Shown: one piece after another, positions 1 through 8,371 of the stretch
How the letters are laid out: each line of letters starts with the position of its first letter
Position numbering within the stretch: the stretch's first letter is position 1
Source of the DNA: Candidatus Blastococcus massiliensis AP3
GTDB lineage: Bacteria; Actinomycetota; Actinomycetes; Mycobacteriales; Geodermatophilaceae
NCBI RefSeq assembly: GCF_000582785.1
Contig: NZ_HG931173.1
Span: forward strand, 929,387-993,386
Direction of reading: 5' to 3'
DNA length: 64,000 nt
Notes under the pieces: model-generated
The model's database searches: none
Seen by the model: only the letters and a program-made list of their open reading frames with translations
What the model was told of the DNA's origin: nothing
Program-made: the position numbers and the translations under genes

Positions 1-289
1 CCTCGGCCTCGGCGACGGTCACGGCGGCCTGGGGCAGCACCTCGGGCTGCTCCTCCGCGCCGAGCATCTGCTGCTGGGCGACGAGGACCGACGTGTTGTC
101 CGACGCGGCGCCCGCAGGGCCGGCGACGCCGAGCGCGGCGGCGGCGAGGCCACCGGCCAGCAGCGCACCGAGCAGCACTCCGGGGCGGCGGGCGGCTCCC
201 CGTGGTGCCGCCGCGCGCCGGACGGCGGCGTGCCGACCGGACGGGGGGCCCACCGCGACCAGGAGATCGGTCGGGGCGTGGGAGCCCAT
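1..289 (-). CDS. Secreted protein, N-terminal part only (runs off the window)
   Basis: The frame is open from an ATG at 289 to the window edge, so only the first 96 residues are seen. A basic Arg/Ala-rich stretch is followed by a hydrophobic Leu/Ala/Gly segment ending in GPAGAASDN, a good signal peptide of the actinobacterial type. After the likely cleavage site the protein is Gln/Glu/Val-rich. Another in-frame ATG lies at 301, and neither start has a clear ribosome binding site. The style resembles exported cell-wall enzymes such as resuscitation-promoting factors or NlpC/P60 hydrolases, but no catalytic domain is visible and the function is unknown. Confidence 0.55.
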   Translation of the reverse strand, partial: MGSHAPTDLLVAVGPPSGRHAAVRRAAAPRGAARRPGVLLGALLAGGLAAAALGVAGPAGAASDNTSVLVAQQQMLGAEEQPEVLPQAAVTVAEAE

Positions 290-412
290 CCGTGAATGCA
301 TGCATCTGCCCGTTCGCGCGAGGTGGTTCGGTCGCCGGTTCCGGCTCCGCCATCGAAACATTCCGTGACGTGTTCGTGACCGGCCGTCCGGCGGGTCGTC
401 CGGGACACGCCG

Positions 413-437
413 CGTGGGGCGCACCACTCGCCCCACG
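413..437. other. Perfect 9-bp inverted repeat
   Basis: CGTGGGGCG (413-421) pairs perfectly with CGCCCCACG (429-437) around a 7-nt loop. It lies in the leader side of the minus-strand secreted gene and upstream of the polyol operon, so it could be an mRNA leader hairpin or a protein-binding site. No U-tract follows in either direction. Confidence 0.4.
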
Positions 438-648
438 AGTCACAGGAGGAACTGACATCGATGTCATTCCGGACGCCACCACGCCCGTTCGAGCCCGCCG
501 GCACAGGTCCCGCGAGGAGACCTTCAGCACTCCGGCGCGCGTGCGGAGCGTGGCACGGCCACACGAGCGGGCGACGCCGGTTTGGAGGAGTCCGATCCGG
601 GCAACCATGCTCCTCTCGGCGTGGAACATCACGCGCCGGCCGAACGTC

Positions 649-677
649 TTGAGATCCGGTTGCGACCTGGATACATC
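649..677 (+). promoter_or_regulatory. Possible promoter of the polyol operon
   Basis: TTGAGA (649-654) and TACATC (672-677) are separated by 17 nt, the usual sigma-70-type spacing. The stretch is less GC-rich than its surroundings and precedes the first gene of the operon by about 115 nt. The -10 match is imperfect, so this is only a candidate. Confidence 0.3.
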
Positions 678-793
678 GACGCCGGAACCATTGCGCGGCT
701 CGTGCCGCACCCGTGTACTGCAGCTTCAGCACCGGTCCTACGCGGGTCGGCCGCCGGAGTCGGCAGCACGGACGCAGACGTTGGAGGGGTGTG

Positions 794-2329
794 ATGACGC
801 AGGTCGAGATCCGCCCGCTCTCCACGACCGCTCCCAGCGTGCCGTCGGAGGAGATCCGCCCGCTCACCGAGCAGTCGCTCGGCCAGTACGGCGACCAGCT
901 CGTCGTCCCCACCTACGACAGGTCGGCGCTGACACCCGCCGTCGTGCACTTCAGCGTCGGGGGCTTCCACCGCTCCCACCAGCTCCTGTACTTCGACGAG
1001 GTCGCCGAGCGCCGCATCAGCTCCGACTGGGGCGTCGTGGGCGTCGGCCTGCACAGCCGCACCATGAAGGACGCGCTGGCCCCCCAGGACCACCTCTACA
1101 CCGTCGTGGAGCGCAGCCCCGACGGCGAGCGCGCCCGCGTCGTCGGGGTGATGATCGACTACCACTTCGCGCCCGACGACCCGGCACGCGTGCTCGACCT
1201 GCTCACCGACGAGCGCACCCGCATGGTGTCCCTGACGATCACCGGCAGCGGGTACCGGCTCTGCCCGTCCCGCGGCACCTTCGACGCCGACGACGTCGAC
1301 ATCCGGGCCGACCTGCGCTGCCCCGACCGCCCCCGCACCGTCTTCGGCTACCTCGTCGAGGCGCTCGACCGGCGCCGCCGCGCGGGCCTGCCGCCGTTCA
1401 CCGTCGTCTCCTGCGACAACATGCACCGCAACGGCGACGCCGCCCGCGCCGCGGTCGTGGGCTTCGCCCGGCTGCGCGACGAGGTGCTCGCCCGCTGGAT
1501 CGCCGACCGGGTGGCCTTCCCCAGCAGCATGGTCGACCGGATCACGCCGCACACCTCCCCGGGCGAGCGCGCGGCCGTGGCCCGGCGCTACGGCGTCGAC
1601 GACCGCTGGCCGGTCATCACCGAGCCGTTCTCCCAGTGGGTCATCGAGGACACGTTCAGCAACGGGCGTCCGCCGCTGGACGAGGTCGGCGTCCGGTTCG
1701 TGCCCGACGTCGGTGACTACGAGCTGATGAAGACCCGGCTGCTCAACGCCAGCCACTGCGCGCTGGGCTACCTGGGTTCCCTCGCGGGCCTCCGCACTCT
1801 CGACGAGGTGATGGCCGAGCCGGTCTTCGCGCACTACGTCGAGCGGCTCATGGACGACGAGGTCACCCCGCTGCTGCCGCCACCCGACGGCATCGACCTG
1901 GCCGACTACAAGCGCACCCTGATGCAGCGGTTCGCCAACCCGGCGATCTCCGACGGGTTGGCCCGCCTGTGCCGCCGCGGCTCGACGAAGATGCCGCACC
2001 ACCTGCTGCCCTCGCTGCGGGAGGCGCTGGACCAGGGCCGGCCGCACCGCCTGCTCACCCTCGGCGTCGCCGGCTGGCTGCAGTACCTGCGCGGCGTCGA
2101 CGAGCACGGAGCGGCGCTGGTCGTCGACGACCCGCTCGCCGAGCGCCTGCAGGCCCTCGCCCGGGCCGGCGGCACCGATCCGCGCCCGGTGCTCGGCCTC
2201 CGCCAGGTCTTCGGCGACCTGGTCGACGACGACGGGTTCGTCGCCGAACTGCGCGAGGCCCTCGAACGCCAGCAGCGGGACGGCGTGCGGGCCGCGCTCG
2301 CCGCGAGCACCGCCGTCCCGCTCCGCTGA
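794..2329 (+). CDS. Mannitol dehydrogenase family oxidoreductase (polyol-specific long-chain dehydrogenase)
   Basis: This 511-residue cytosolic enzyme should interconvert a polyol and a ketose with NAD(P). The N-terminal GGFHR motif (residues 56-60) and the later CDNMHRNG and QWVIEDTF motifs (about 281-287) are those of the mannitol dehydrogenase family. The catalytic triad spacing of this family, Lys-x4-Asn-x2-His, is present as K313, N318 and H321 in KTRLLNASH. GGAGG at 783-787 sets the ATG start six bases on. It opens an operon with a HAD phosphatase, a CDP-glycerol glycerophosphotransferase-like protein and a nucleotidyltransferase, which points to making a polyol phosphate for a wall polymer rather than to sugar catabolism. 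Substrate (mannitol, arabinitol, other, or a phosphate ester) cannot be read from sequence. Confidence 0.88.
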   Translation: MTQVEIRPLSTTAPSVPSEEIRPLTEQSLGQYGDQLVVPTYDRSALTPAVVHFSVGGFHRSHQLLYFDEVAERRISSDWGVVGVGLHSRTMKDALAPQDHLYTVVERSPDGERARVVGVMIDYHFAPDDPARVLDLLTDERTRMVSLTITGSGYRLCPSRGTFDADDVDIRADLRCPDRPRTVFGYLVEALDRRRRAGLPPFTVVSCDNMHRNGDAARAAVVGFARLRDEVLARWIADRVAFPSSMVDRITPHTSPGERAAVARRYGVDDRWPVITEPFSQWVIEDTFSNGRPPLDEVGVRFVPDVGDYELMKTRLLNASHCALGYLGSLAGLRTLDEVMAEPVFAHYVERLMDDEVTPLLPPPDGIDLADYKRTLMQRFANPAISDGLARLCRRGSTKMPHHLLPSLREALDQGRPHRLLTLGVAGWLQYLRGVDEHGAALVVDDPLAERLQALARAGGTDPRPVLGLRQVFGDLVDDDGFVAELREALERQQRDGVRAALAASTAVPLR

Positions 2330-2364
2330 CCACCACCATCCGACGACCGAAGGGACTCCTCCCT

Positions 2365-3120
2365 GTGCCGACCGTTGCGCCGACGCCCGTCGAGCGGGTG
2401 ACGCACCTGCTCTGCGACGCCGACGGCAACCTCTTCCCGTCCGAGGAGCCGGCCTTCGACGCGTCCGTCGAGGTCACCAACGCCTTCCTCGCCTCGCTCG
2501 GGATCGACCGGCGCTTCACCGCGACGGAACTGCGGGCGGCAGCCACGGGGATGAACTTCCGGACGACGGCGCGCACCCTCGCCGAGCAGGGCGGGGTCCC
2601 CGACGCCGACGTCGAGCCGTGGGTCGCCGAGGAGCGCCGTGCGGTCACCGAGCACCTGGCCCGCACCCTGCAGCCGCACCCGCCGACGCAGGCGGCGCTG
2701 CGCACCCTCGCCGGCTCCCTGGAGCTGGCGGTGGTCAGCTCCAGCGCCCTCGCGCGGCTGGCCGCCTGCTTCACCGCCACCGGCCTGGACGAGCTGCTGC
2801 CGCCCGGGCGCCGGTTCAGCGCCGAGGACTCCCTCCCGACCCCGACCAGCAAGCCCGACCCGGCCGTCTACCTGCACGCCTGCCGGATGCTCGGCATCGC
2901 GCCGGAACAGGGGCTGGCCGTCGAGGACGCCGTCGCGGGGGTGCAGTCCGCAGTGGCGGCCGGCTGTCCCGTCATCGGCAACGTGCTGTTCGTGCTGCCC
3001 GAGGAGCGCGACGAGCGGGCCGCCGCGCTGCTGGCCGCCGGCGCACTGGCCGTCGTCGGCTCGTGGGAAGAGCTGGCCGACCTGGTCCTGCCGGCGCCGG
3101 CCGTGGGGGTGAGCCGGTGA
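2365..3120 (+). CDS. HAD-superfamily hydrolase, beta-phosphoglucomutase-like
   Basis: This 251-residue protein has the HAD nucleophile motif as CDADGNLFP, with D18 as nucleophile and D20 as acid/base. Asn replaces the usual Thr after DxDG. SKPDP with K163 is motif III and VEDAVAGV with E187/D188 is motif IV, as in beta-phosphoglucomutase/phosphatase-type HADs. A helical cap lies between motifs I and II. It starts with GTG after an AGGG stretch, 35 bases after the dehydrogenase, and overlaps the next gene by GTGA. The context suggests a polyol- or sugar-phosphate phosphatase or mutase acting with its neighbours; the substrate is inferred, not seen. Confidence 0.82.
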   Translation: MPTVAPTPVERVTHLLCDADGNLFPSEEPAFDASVEVTNAFLASLGIDRRFTATELRAAATGMNFRTTARTLAEQGGVPDADVEPWVAEERRAVTEHLARTLQPHPPTQAALRTLAGSLELAVVSSSALARLAACFTATGLDELLPPGRRFSAEDSLPTPTSKPDPAVYLHACRMLGIAPEQGLAVEDAVAGVQSAVAAGCPVIGNVLFVLPEERDERAAALLAAGALAVVGSWEELADLVLPAPAVGVSR

Positions 3121-4244
3121 ACATCGTCTACGTCGCCTTCCGCGGCCACTTCTCCGACAGCCCCCGCGCGCTCTACGAGGAGCTGCTCGCACGGGGCATC
3201 GACGCCACCCACACGTGGCTGTCCGCCCCGCACACGCAGGACACCTTCCCGCCCGACGTGTCGACGGTGACCTTCGGCAGCCCCGAGTCGATCGCCGCCC
3301 TCGAGTCCGCGGACCTGGTCATCTCCAACGACCACATCCCGCTGGACTGGGAGAAGCGCCCCGGCACCACGTACCTCCAGACCTGGCACGGGACGATGCT
3401 CAAGCGCATCCACAACGACGTGCTGTGGGCGCCCGAGGGCCGGCTGGCCTACCTCGACCAGGACATCGCCCGCTGGGACCTGCTGCTCTCCCCCAACGCC
3501 GTCACCACCGACCGGCTGCGCAAGGCGTTCGGCTTCCGTGGTCCGATCCAGGAGACGGGCCTCCCCCGCAACGACCTGCTGTCCAGCCCCCGGCGCGACG
3601 AGGTGCGCGCCCAGGTGCGCGCGGACCTCGGCGTCAGCGAGGACCAGACGGTGGTCCTCTACACCCCGACCTGGCGCGACGACCTGGTCTTCGAGGGCAA
3701 CCAGGGTCAGGACTTCGAGTTCCCGATCGACCTGGAGGCCTTCACCGAGCGCCTCGGCAGCGACCACGTGCTGCTGCTGCGGCTGCACAACATGGTGATG
3801 AGCCGGCTCGAGGTCGTCGAGGGCTCGGTGGTGCGCGACGTCTGCAGCCACCCGGACATCCGCGACCTCTACCTGGCCGCCGACCTCATGGTCACCGACT
3901 ACTCCTCGACGATGTTCGACTTCGCCATCACCGGACGGCCGCTGGTCTTCTTCACCTACGACCTGGACCGCTACCGGGACGAGCTGCGAGGCTTCTACTT
4001 CGACCTGGAGGAGGTGGCTCCGGGCCCGCTCGTGCGGACCAGCCAGGAACTGGTCGAGGCGATCGCCGACATCGACCGGATCAGCGAGCGGAACGCCGGG
4101 CGGTACGCCCGGTTCCAGCAGATGTTCACCCACCTCGAGGACGGCGCCGCGACCCGGCGGGTCCTCGATCTCATCCTCCCGTCCGCAACCGCGTCCGGGC
4201 AGACCAGCAGAACCGAGGGAGATGATGTCCGTGCGCAACGGTGA
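3117..4244 (+). CDS. CDP-glycerol glycerophosphotransferase family protein (TagB/TagF-like)
   Basis: This 375-residue enzyme resembles the catalytic domain of teichoic acid glycerophosphotransferases, which move a polyol phosphate from a CDP-polyol to an acceptor or growing chain at the inner face of the membrane. Visible family motifs are TWHGTMLKR near residue 90, YTPTWRDD near 180, and the C-terminal DLYLAADLMVTDYSS block, whose DYSS sits in the nucleotide-binding region. No transmembrane helix is seen, as expected of a peripheral enzyme. The GTG start overlaps the stop of the HAD gene, implying translational coupling. It may be a primase or a polymerase, and the polyol need not be glycerol. 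Confidence 0.87.
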   Translation: MNIVYVAFRGHFSDSPRALYEELLARGIDATHTWLSAPHTQDTFPPDVSTVTFGSPESIAALESADLVISNDHIPLDWEKRPGTTYLQTWHGTMLKRIHNDVLWAPEGRLAYLDQDIARWDLLLSPNAVTTDRLRKAFGFRGPIQETGLPRNDLLSSPRRDEVRAQVRADLGVSEDQTVVLYTPTWRDDLVFEGNQGQDFEFPIDLEAFTERLGSDHVLLLRLHNMVMSRLEVVEGSVVRDVCSHPDIRDLYLAADLMVTDYSSTMFDFAITGRPLVFFTYDLDRYRDELRGFYFDLEEVAPGPLVRTSQELVEAIADIDRISERNAGRYARFQQMFTHLEDGAATRRVLDLILPSATASGQTSRTEGDDVRAQR

Positions 4245-5055
4245 CCGCGTACTCAACCCCGTCCGGCGGGGTAGGGCACCCCTCTCGACGCGATCGACCG
4301 GCCGACGGGCCCTCGCCCCCTCGGTGCAGGTGATCATCCTGGCCGCGGGCATGGGCACCCGCCTGGGGCGACAGGACCCCAAGCCGCTCACCCCGCTGCG
4401 CGACGGCCGCAGCATCCTGCAGCGCCAGATCGACGGCCTGCGCTCCGTCCTCGGCGAGGACGTCAGCGTCACGGTCGTCGTTGGCTACCGCAGCAAGCGG
4501 ATCATGAAGGCGGCCCCGGACCTGCTGTTCGCCTACAACCCCGACTTCGCCGTCACGAACACGTCGAAGAGCCTGCTGCGCGGGCTGCGCTCGACCCGCG
4601 AGGGCGGCGTCCTGTGGCTCAACGGCGACGTCGTGTTCGACCCCGCGGTGCTCGAGGTGGCCCTGCCGACGATGACGGCCGACCAGAGCTTCGTGTGCGT
4701 CGACACCAGCACCGTCGCCGAGGAGGAGGTCAAGTACACCCTCGACTCCGACGGTTTCGTGCGCGAGCTGTCCAAGACCGTCGTCGGCGGGCTCGGTGAG
4801 GCCGTCGGCATCAACTACGTGTCCTCGGCCGACAAGGCCACCCTCGTCGACCACCTGAGCGCGTGCGACGACCAGGACTACTTCGAGCGCGGCATCGAGA
4901 CCGCCATCGCCACCGAGGGCCTGCGGGTCCGGCCGGTGGACATCTCGGCGTACAGCGCGGTCGAGGTCGACTTCGAGACCGACCTGGCGCGGGCCAACAC
5001 GCTGTTCCCGGGGCCGCTGAACACCGTCGCCGACCTCGCCGCCGAGGTCGGCTGA
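4222..5055 (+). CDS. Nucleotidyltransferase (sugar/choline-phosphate cytidylyltransferase-like)
   Basis: This 277-residue protein carries the nucleotidyltransferase signature VIILAAGMGTRLG with PKPLTPL just after it, and a metal-binding LNGDVVFD later. The fold is that of LicC-like phosphocholine or polyol-phosphate cytidylyltransferases, which activate a phosphorylated head group as a CDP derivative. It overlaps the previous gene by 23 nt. Starts at 4222, 4225 and 4231 share one GAGGGA site, and a GTG at 4324 would remove an unusual 34-residue N-terminal extension. As last gene of the operon it could make the CDP-polyol used by the TagF-like enzyme. CTP use is inferred from context. Confidence 0.83.
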   Translation: MMSVRNGDRVLNPVRRGRAPLSTRSTGRRALAPSVQVIILAAGMGTRLGRQDPKPLTPLRDGRSILQRQIDGLRSVLGEDVSVTVVVGYRSKRIMKAAPDLLFAYNPDFAVTNTSKSLLRGLRSTREGGVLWLNGDVVFDPAVLEVALPTMTADQSFVCVDTSTVAEEEVKYTLDSDGFVRELSKTVVGGLGEAVGINYVSSADKATLVDHLSACDDQDYFERGIETAIATEGLRVRPVDISAYSAVEVDFETDLARANTLFPGPLNTVADLAAEVG

Positions 5056-5056
5056 C

Positions 5057-5096
5057 CCCGCGGCCGGCCGGGATCCACGTCCCGGCCGGCCGCGGG
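5057..5096. terminator. Bidirectional terminator between convergent genes
   Basis: A perfect 17-bp stem (5057-5073 with 5080-5096) closes a 6-nt loop. It starts two bases after the stop of the nucleotidyltransferase and ends five bases before the stop of the SCO gene, so it can serve both transcripts. There is no U-tract, as is common in high-GC actinobacteria. Confidence 0.8.
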
Positions 5097-5101
5097 CCCG
5101 A

Positions 5102-5809
5102 TCAGCCCGCGACGATGGCCAGGTCGTGGGCGATGTCGCGGTTGGTGTTCCCGTCGTCGAACGCGACGTGCGCGGCGTCGTCGGCGCCGAAGAGCAGCAT
5201 GAGGGCCGAGTGCGCCCGGCCGTTGTCCTCGGCGACCTCGATGCCCGAGGCCAGCTGCGCCTGCTCGACGGCCGCCACCTCGCCGGTGAGCCCGACGAAC
5301 GGCCGGGGCAGGCCGCTGTCGAACCGCGCCAGGTACTCCCCCAGCACCTCGGGGGTGTCGGTGGCCGGGTCCGTCGTCACGAACACCACCTGGACCTGCT
5401 CGGCGATCGCCGGGTCCACCATCCGCAGCGCCGTCGCGACGTCGGCCATCGTGTTCGGGCACACGTCCGGGCACGTGGTGTAGCCGAAGAAGAGCAACGT
5501 GGGCCGCCCCGCGGTCTCCGCCTTGAAGTCGTACGGCGCACCGGTGGTGTCGGTCAGCGTGAACGGCGCCTTGCGGTACGGCTCGGCGAGGTCGAAGCCC
5601 GCGTAGACCTGGTCGGGGCCCTTCACCTCCGCGGGAGCGGCTCCCGAGTGGTCGTGCCCACCTGCGGCGCTGGGCGTCGCGTCGTCCGCCGACGACGACC
5701 CTCCACAACCGGCCAGCGCCAGGCCCGCGGCCAGCAGGACGGCCGGGGCCGCCCGCCACCGGGCCGGTGCCGGGCGGGAGCGGGCGCGGCGCAGGACGTC
5801 GGGAGTCAC
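5102..5809 (-). CDS. SCO1/SenC family copper chaperone lipoprotein
   Basis: The protein (235 residues) has a lipoprotein signal with lipobox LAGC (Cys35), so it should sit on the outer face of the membrane. The thioredoxin-like domain contains the copper-binding CPDVCP motif (two Cys, CxxxC) after FFGYTT, and a downstream His-containing stretch NRDIAHDL. SCO proteins deliver copper to the CuA site of cytochrome c oxidase. The mature N-terminus is Ser/Gly/His-rich. The GTG start overlaps the stop of the ycnI-like gene (GTGA), placing it last in a copper operon. Confidence 0.9.
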   Translation of the reverse strand: MTPDVLRRARSRPAPARWRAAPAVLLAAGLALAGCGGSSSADDATPSAAGGHDHSGAAPAEVKGPDQVYAGFDLAEPYRKAPFTLTDTTGAPYDFKAETAGRPTLLFFGYTTCPDVCPNTMADVATALRMVDPAIAEQVQVVFVTTDPATDTPEVLGEYLARFDSGLPRPFVGLTGEVAAVEQAQLASGIEVAEDNGRAHSALMLLFGADDAAHVAFDDGNTNRDIAHDLAIVAG

Positions 5810-6537
5810 GAGCCCACGGTACGACGCCCGGCGCGGGCGGCCAGGACGGCGGCGGCGATCGCCCCGAGCAGCGCCAGGACCGCGACGAACAGCGCGAGAC
5901 CCGCCGGAGCGTTGTCGACGTCGCCGTGCCCGGCGTCGGTGGCCGTGCCGTCGCTGTTCCCGGCGCTCGCGCCGTCCGCCCCGCCCGCACTGCTCGACGC
6001 GGTGCTCAGCGAGAGGACGGGCGCCGGCCGCTCGGGCTCCTCGCCGTCGACGGTCGGCTCGATCCACGCCGCCTCGCTGCCGTCGCTGTAGAGCTGCACG
6101 GACGGATAGGCGAACTCGGTGCTCTCGGGGAAGGGCCCGCCGGAGAGCGCGAACTCCTGGAACTCCCCCGGGGCGATGCCGGGACCCGTGGCCCGGAACT
6201 CCACGAGGGAGACGTAGGAGGTGATCTCCCGCCCGTGCGACTCCATCGGCTCCTCGAGCTCGGACTCGCTGAGCGTCGCGGTCCAGCCCGGCACGGGCTG
6301 CACCCGCAGGGACGCCAGCGCCGCCTCCTCGGGGATCTGGATGCGCAGGCCCACGGTGCTGGCGACGTCGCTCTCGTTGGGCACGCGGAAGGTGAGCTTC
6401 CCGTAGCCGCCGGGGGCGGCGTCGGCCGAGGAGACGGTGACGTGCGCGGACGCGGTCGCGGCGGTGGTCACCGACGCGGCGAGCGCGACGAGCAGCGCCA
6501 CCAGCACGGTGGCGGCCCGGGATCGGGGGCGGGACAT
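5806..6537 (-). CDS. YcnI family (DUF1775) copper-binding membrane-anchored protein
   Basis: This 243-residue protein has a signal peptide ending ATASA, so the mature chain begins with His (HVTVSS), the residue used with others to bind Cu(II) in YcnI proteins. A DUF1775 beta-sandwich domain follows, then an Ala/Gly/Ser/Asp-rich linker and a C-terminal transmembrane helix with an Arg-rich end. AGGAGA nine bases ahead supports the ATG at 6537 over one at 6558. It lies between the CopC-CopD fusion and the SCO gene, so it probably takes part in copper handling outside the membrane. Confidence 0.9.
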   Translation of the reverse strand: MSRPRSRAATVLVALLVALAASVTTAATASAHVTVSSADAAPGGYGKLTFRVPNESDVASTVGLRIQIPEEAALASLRVQPVPGWTATLSESELEEPMESHGREITSYVSLVEFRATGPGIAPGEFQEFALSGGPFPESTEFAYPSVQLYSDGSEAAWIEPTVDGEEPERPAPVLSLSTASSSAGGADGASAGNSDGTATDAGHGDVDNAPAGLALFVAVLALLGAIAAAVLAARAGRRTVGS

Positions 6538-6574
6538 GTGGACGGGTCTCCTGTTCATCGGGTGAGTGGCACGT

Positions 6575-8371
6575 TCAGCGCACCTTCAGGTCGGTGCTCG
6601 CCGTGGTGGCGGTGAACTCGTCGAGACGGACGGTGACGGTGAGGGTCCAGGTGCCGGCGTTCGGGACCGGCATGGCCTCGGCGAGGTAGTGCCCGGGGCC
6701 GGCGGGCCGGAGCTGGACGTCGAGGGGGCCGATGTCCTGGCTCGGCTCGGTGAGGGACACCCCGATGTCGGCCGGCTGGGTGAGGCGGCCCTGGTCGTCG
6801 AAGAGGTAGAGGCGCAGCTCGTTGGGGCCCACCTTGCCCGGGGCGACCGACACCTGGACGCTCCCCACCTCACCTCCGGTGCCCTGCAGCGGGAGCAGCA
6901 CGTCGATGGGCTGGGCGACGGTCGCGCGCGCCGGAGGTGTGCCGACCAGGACGGCCGACAGCACCAGGACGACGACGGCGCCGGCCACCTCGACCAGCAT
7001 CGAGCGGCGCAACGACGGCAGGTGCGCGACCGCGTTCTCCGACTGCGCCCGGCCGCGGGAGACCGCGGTCCCGTCCTCGTCGTCGGGCCGGTCGTCCGCG
7101 CCGGTGGGGGCGGCGAAGGCCTGGGCGGTCACCCGGCGCACACCGCCCGGTCGGGGCCGGCGCACACCCAGCCGCTGCTGGACCCACACCCGTGAGACCC
7201 CGGCCGCCCCGAGCACCACCAGGACCACCGCGATCTTGGCCAGCAGCACGCCGCCGTAGGTGTTCCCGACCAGCGCCGACGGCGTGGCCACCTCCCGGAC
7301 CGCCTGCACGACCCCGCTCACGACCAGGGCGACGACGGCGCCGAAGGCGACGCGGGAGAAGCGGGACATGGCCCGGGCCACGTCGTCGGCGTCCGGAGCC
7401 GGCCGCAGCAGCCCGATCAGGAGCCCGGCCAGCCCGCCGAGCCAGACGGACATCGCCGCCACGTGCACGGCGGCCACCGCGACGGCCAGCACCGGCCAGG
7501 AGCCGGCGACCGGGTGGCCGATCGCGGCGGTGGCGACCACGAGGCCGATCGCGAACACCGCCGCGGCCGCGAGCTGCGGGGTCCCGGGCGCGCGTCCCCG
7601 CCGCCAGGCGGGCGCGAGCGCGGCGGCCAGCGCCAGGGCCAGGGCCGCGCGGGCCAGCAGAGACCAGCCGGTGCCGGAGGAGGCGGTGGAGGAGAGCAGT
7701 TCCGGATCGAACAGCGCGCCCGGACCCCCGCCCGACGTGTACGGGCCCTGGAGCAGGAAGGCCAGCAGGGCGGTGCCGGCGGCGAGCAGCGCACCACCGA
7801 CGGCGAGCCGGCGCAGCCGCGCCGACGCCCAGCCGGTCGGCCAGCACAGCAGCGCCAGCACGGGGATCCCGACGGCCAGGGCGATCCCGGCGAAGCCGAG
7901 GGCGCGCACCACCGGGAGGACCGCGGCGACGACGGGGTCGGCGTCGGCGTCCCCCGCGGTCGACCCCACCGGCACGAGATCACCGTCGCCGACGACGAAG
8001 GAGAAGGCGCCGGAGATGGGATGGGAGTCGGCGGAGACCACCCGGTAGGTGACGAGGTAGCCGCCGTCGTCCACGTCCGCCGGGAGCGGGATGCCGAGCA
8101 CGCGGCCGTCCACCGAGGCGTCGTCGCCGGCCACCTGGTCGCCGTCGGCGGTGAGGACCCGGGCGTAGCCGGCGCCGAGGGAGACGCCCTCGCTGAACTC
8201 CAGCGTCACCTCCGCCGGCGCGCTCTCCAGGCGCGCCCCCTCCCCCGGATCGGTGGCAACGAGGGTGGCGTGCGCGGCCGCCGGCCCCGCGGTCGCGACC
8301 CCGCCGGCGAGCCAGGCGGACAGCGCGAGCAGGACGAGCAGGACGTTCCGGAGGGACGCCTGCCGGGTCAC
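6575..8371 (-). CDS. CopC-CopD fusion: copper-binding domain plus copper transport membrane domain
   Basis: The 598-residue protein joins a periplasm-type CopC domain to a CopD membrane domain. After the signal peptide the mature protein starts AHATLVATDP, placing the copper-binding N-terminal His where CopC has it; DSHPISGAFSFVV carries the second CopC site. Around eight hydrophobic helices of CopD follow, with a cytosolic loop rich in Arg and Asp, and an extracytoplasmic C-terminal beta-rich domain of about 110 residues. It overlaps the zf-HC2 gene by GTGA. The fusion is common in actinobacteria and likely imports or buffers copper. Confidence 0.9.
   Translation of the reverse strand: MTRQASLRNVLLVLLALSAWLAGGVATAGPAAAHATLVATDPGEGARLESAPAEVTLEFSEGVSLGAGYARVLTADGDQVAGDDASVDGRVLGIPLPADVDDGGYLVTYRVVSADSHPISGAFSFVVGDGDLVPVGSTAGDADADPVVAAVLPVVRALGFAGIALAVGIPVLALLCWPTGWASARLRRLAVGGALLAAGTALLAFLLQGPYTSGGGPGALFDPELLSSTASSGTGWSLLARAALALALAAALAPAWRRGRAPGTPQLAAAAVFAIGLVVATAAIGHPVAGSWPVLAVAVAAVHVAAMSVWLGGLAGLLIGLLRPAPDADDVARAMSRFSRVAFGAVVALVVSGVVQAVREVATPSALVGNTYGGVLLAKIAVVLVVLGAAGVSRVWVQQRLGVRRPRPGGVRRVTAQAFAAPTGADDRPDDEDGTAVSRGRAQSENAVAHLPSLRRSMLVEVAGAVVVLVLSAVLVGTPPARATVAQPIDVLLPLQGTGGEVGSVQVSVAPGKVGPNELRLYLFDDQGRLTQPADIGVSLTEPSQDIGPLDVQLRPAGPGHYLAEAMPVPNAGTWTLTVTVRLDEFTATTASTDLKVR

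Larger units (their letters stand above)
290..793. other. Intergenic region between divergent genes
   Basis: This 500-base gap separates the minus-strand secreted protein from the plus-strand polyol operon and should hold both promoters. I see a perfect hairpin at 413-437 and a possible promoter at 649-677. A purine-rich AGGAGG lies at 443-448, 12 bases before an ATG at 461, but the frame behind it (63 codons, Arg/Pro-rich) does not look like protein. I looked for a c-di-AMP (ydaO-type) riboswitch, which often precedes actinobacterial rpf genes, and did not see its conserved sequences. Confidence 0.5.

Noticed and set aside
290-460. c-di-AMP (ydaO) riboswitch upstream of the secreted protein
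   Set aside because: Neither the conserved GGGGAACC-type core nor the pseudo-symmetric fold was seen; only a simple 9-bp hairpin is present.
461-652. Plus-strand frame with AGGAGG upstream
   Set aside because: Spacing of 12 nt is too long, and the 63 codons are Arg/Pro-rich without conserved pattern.
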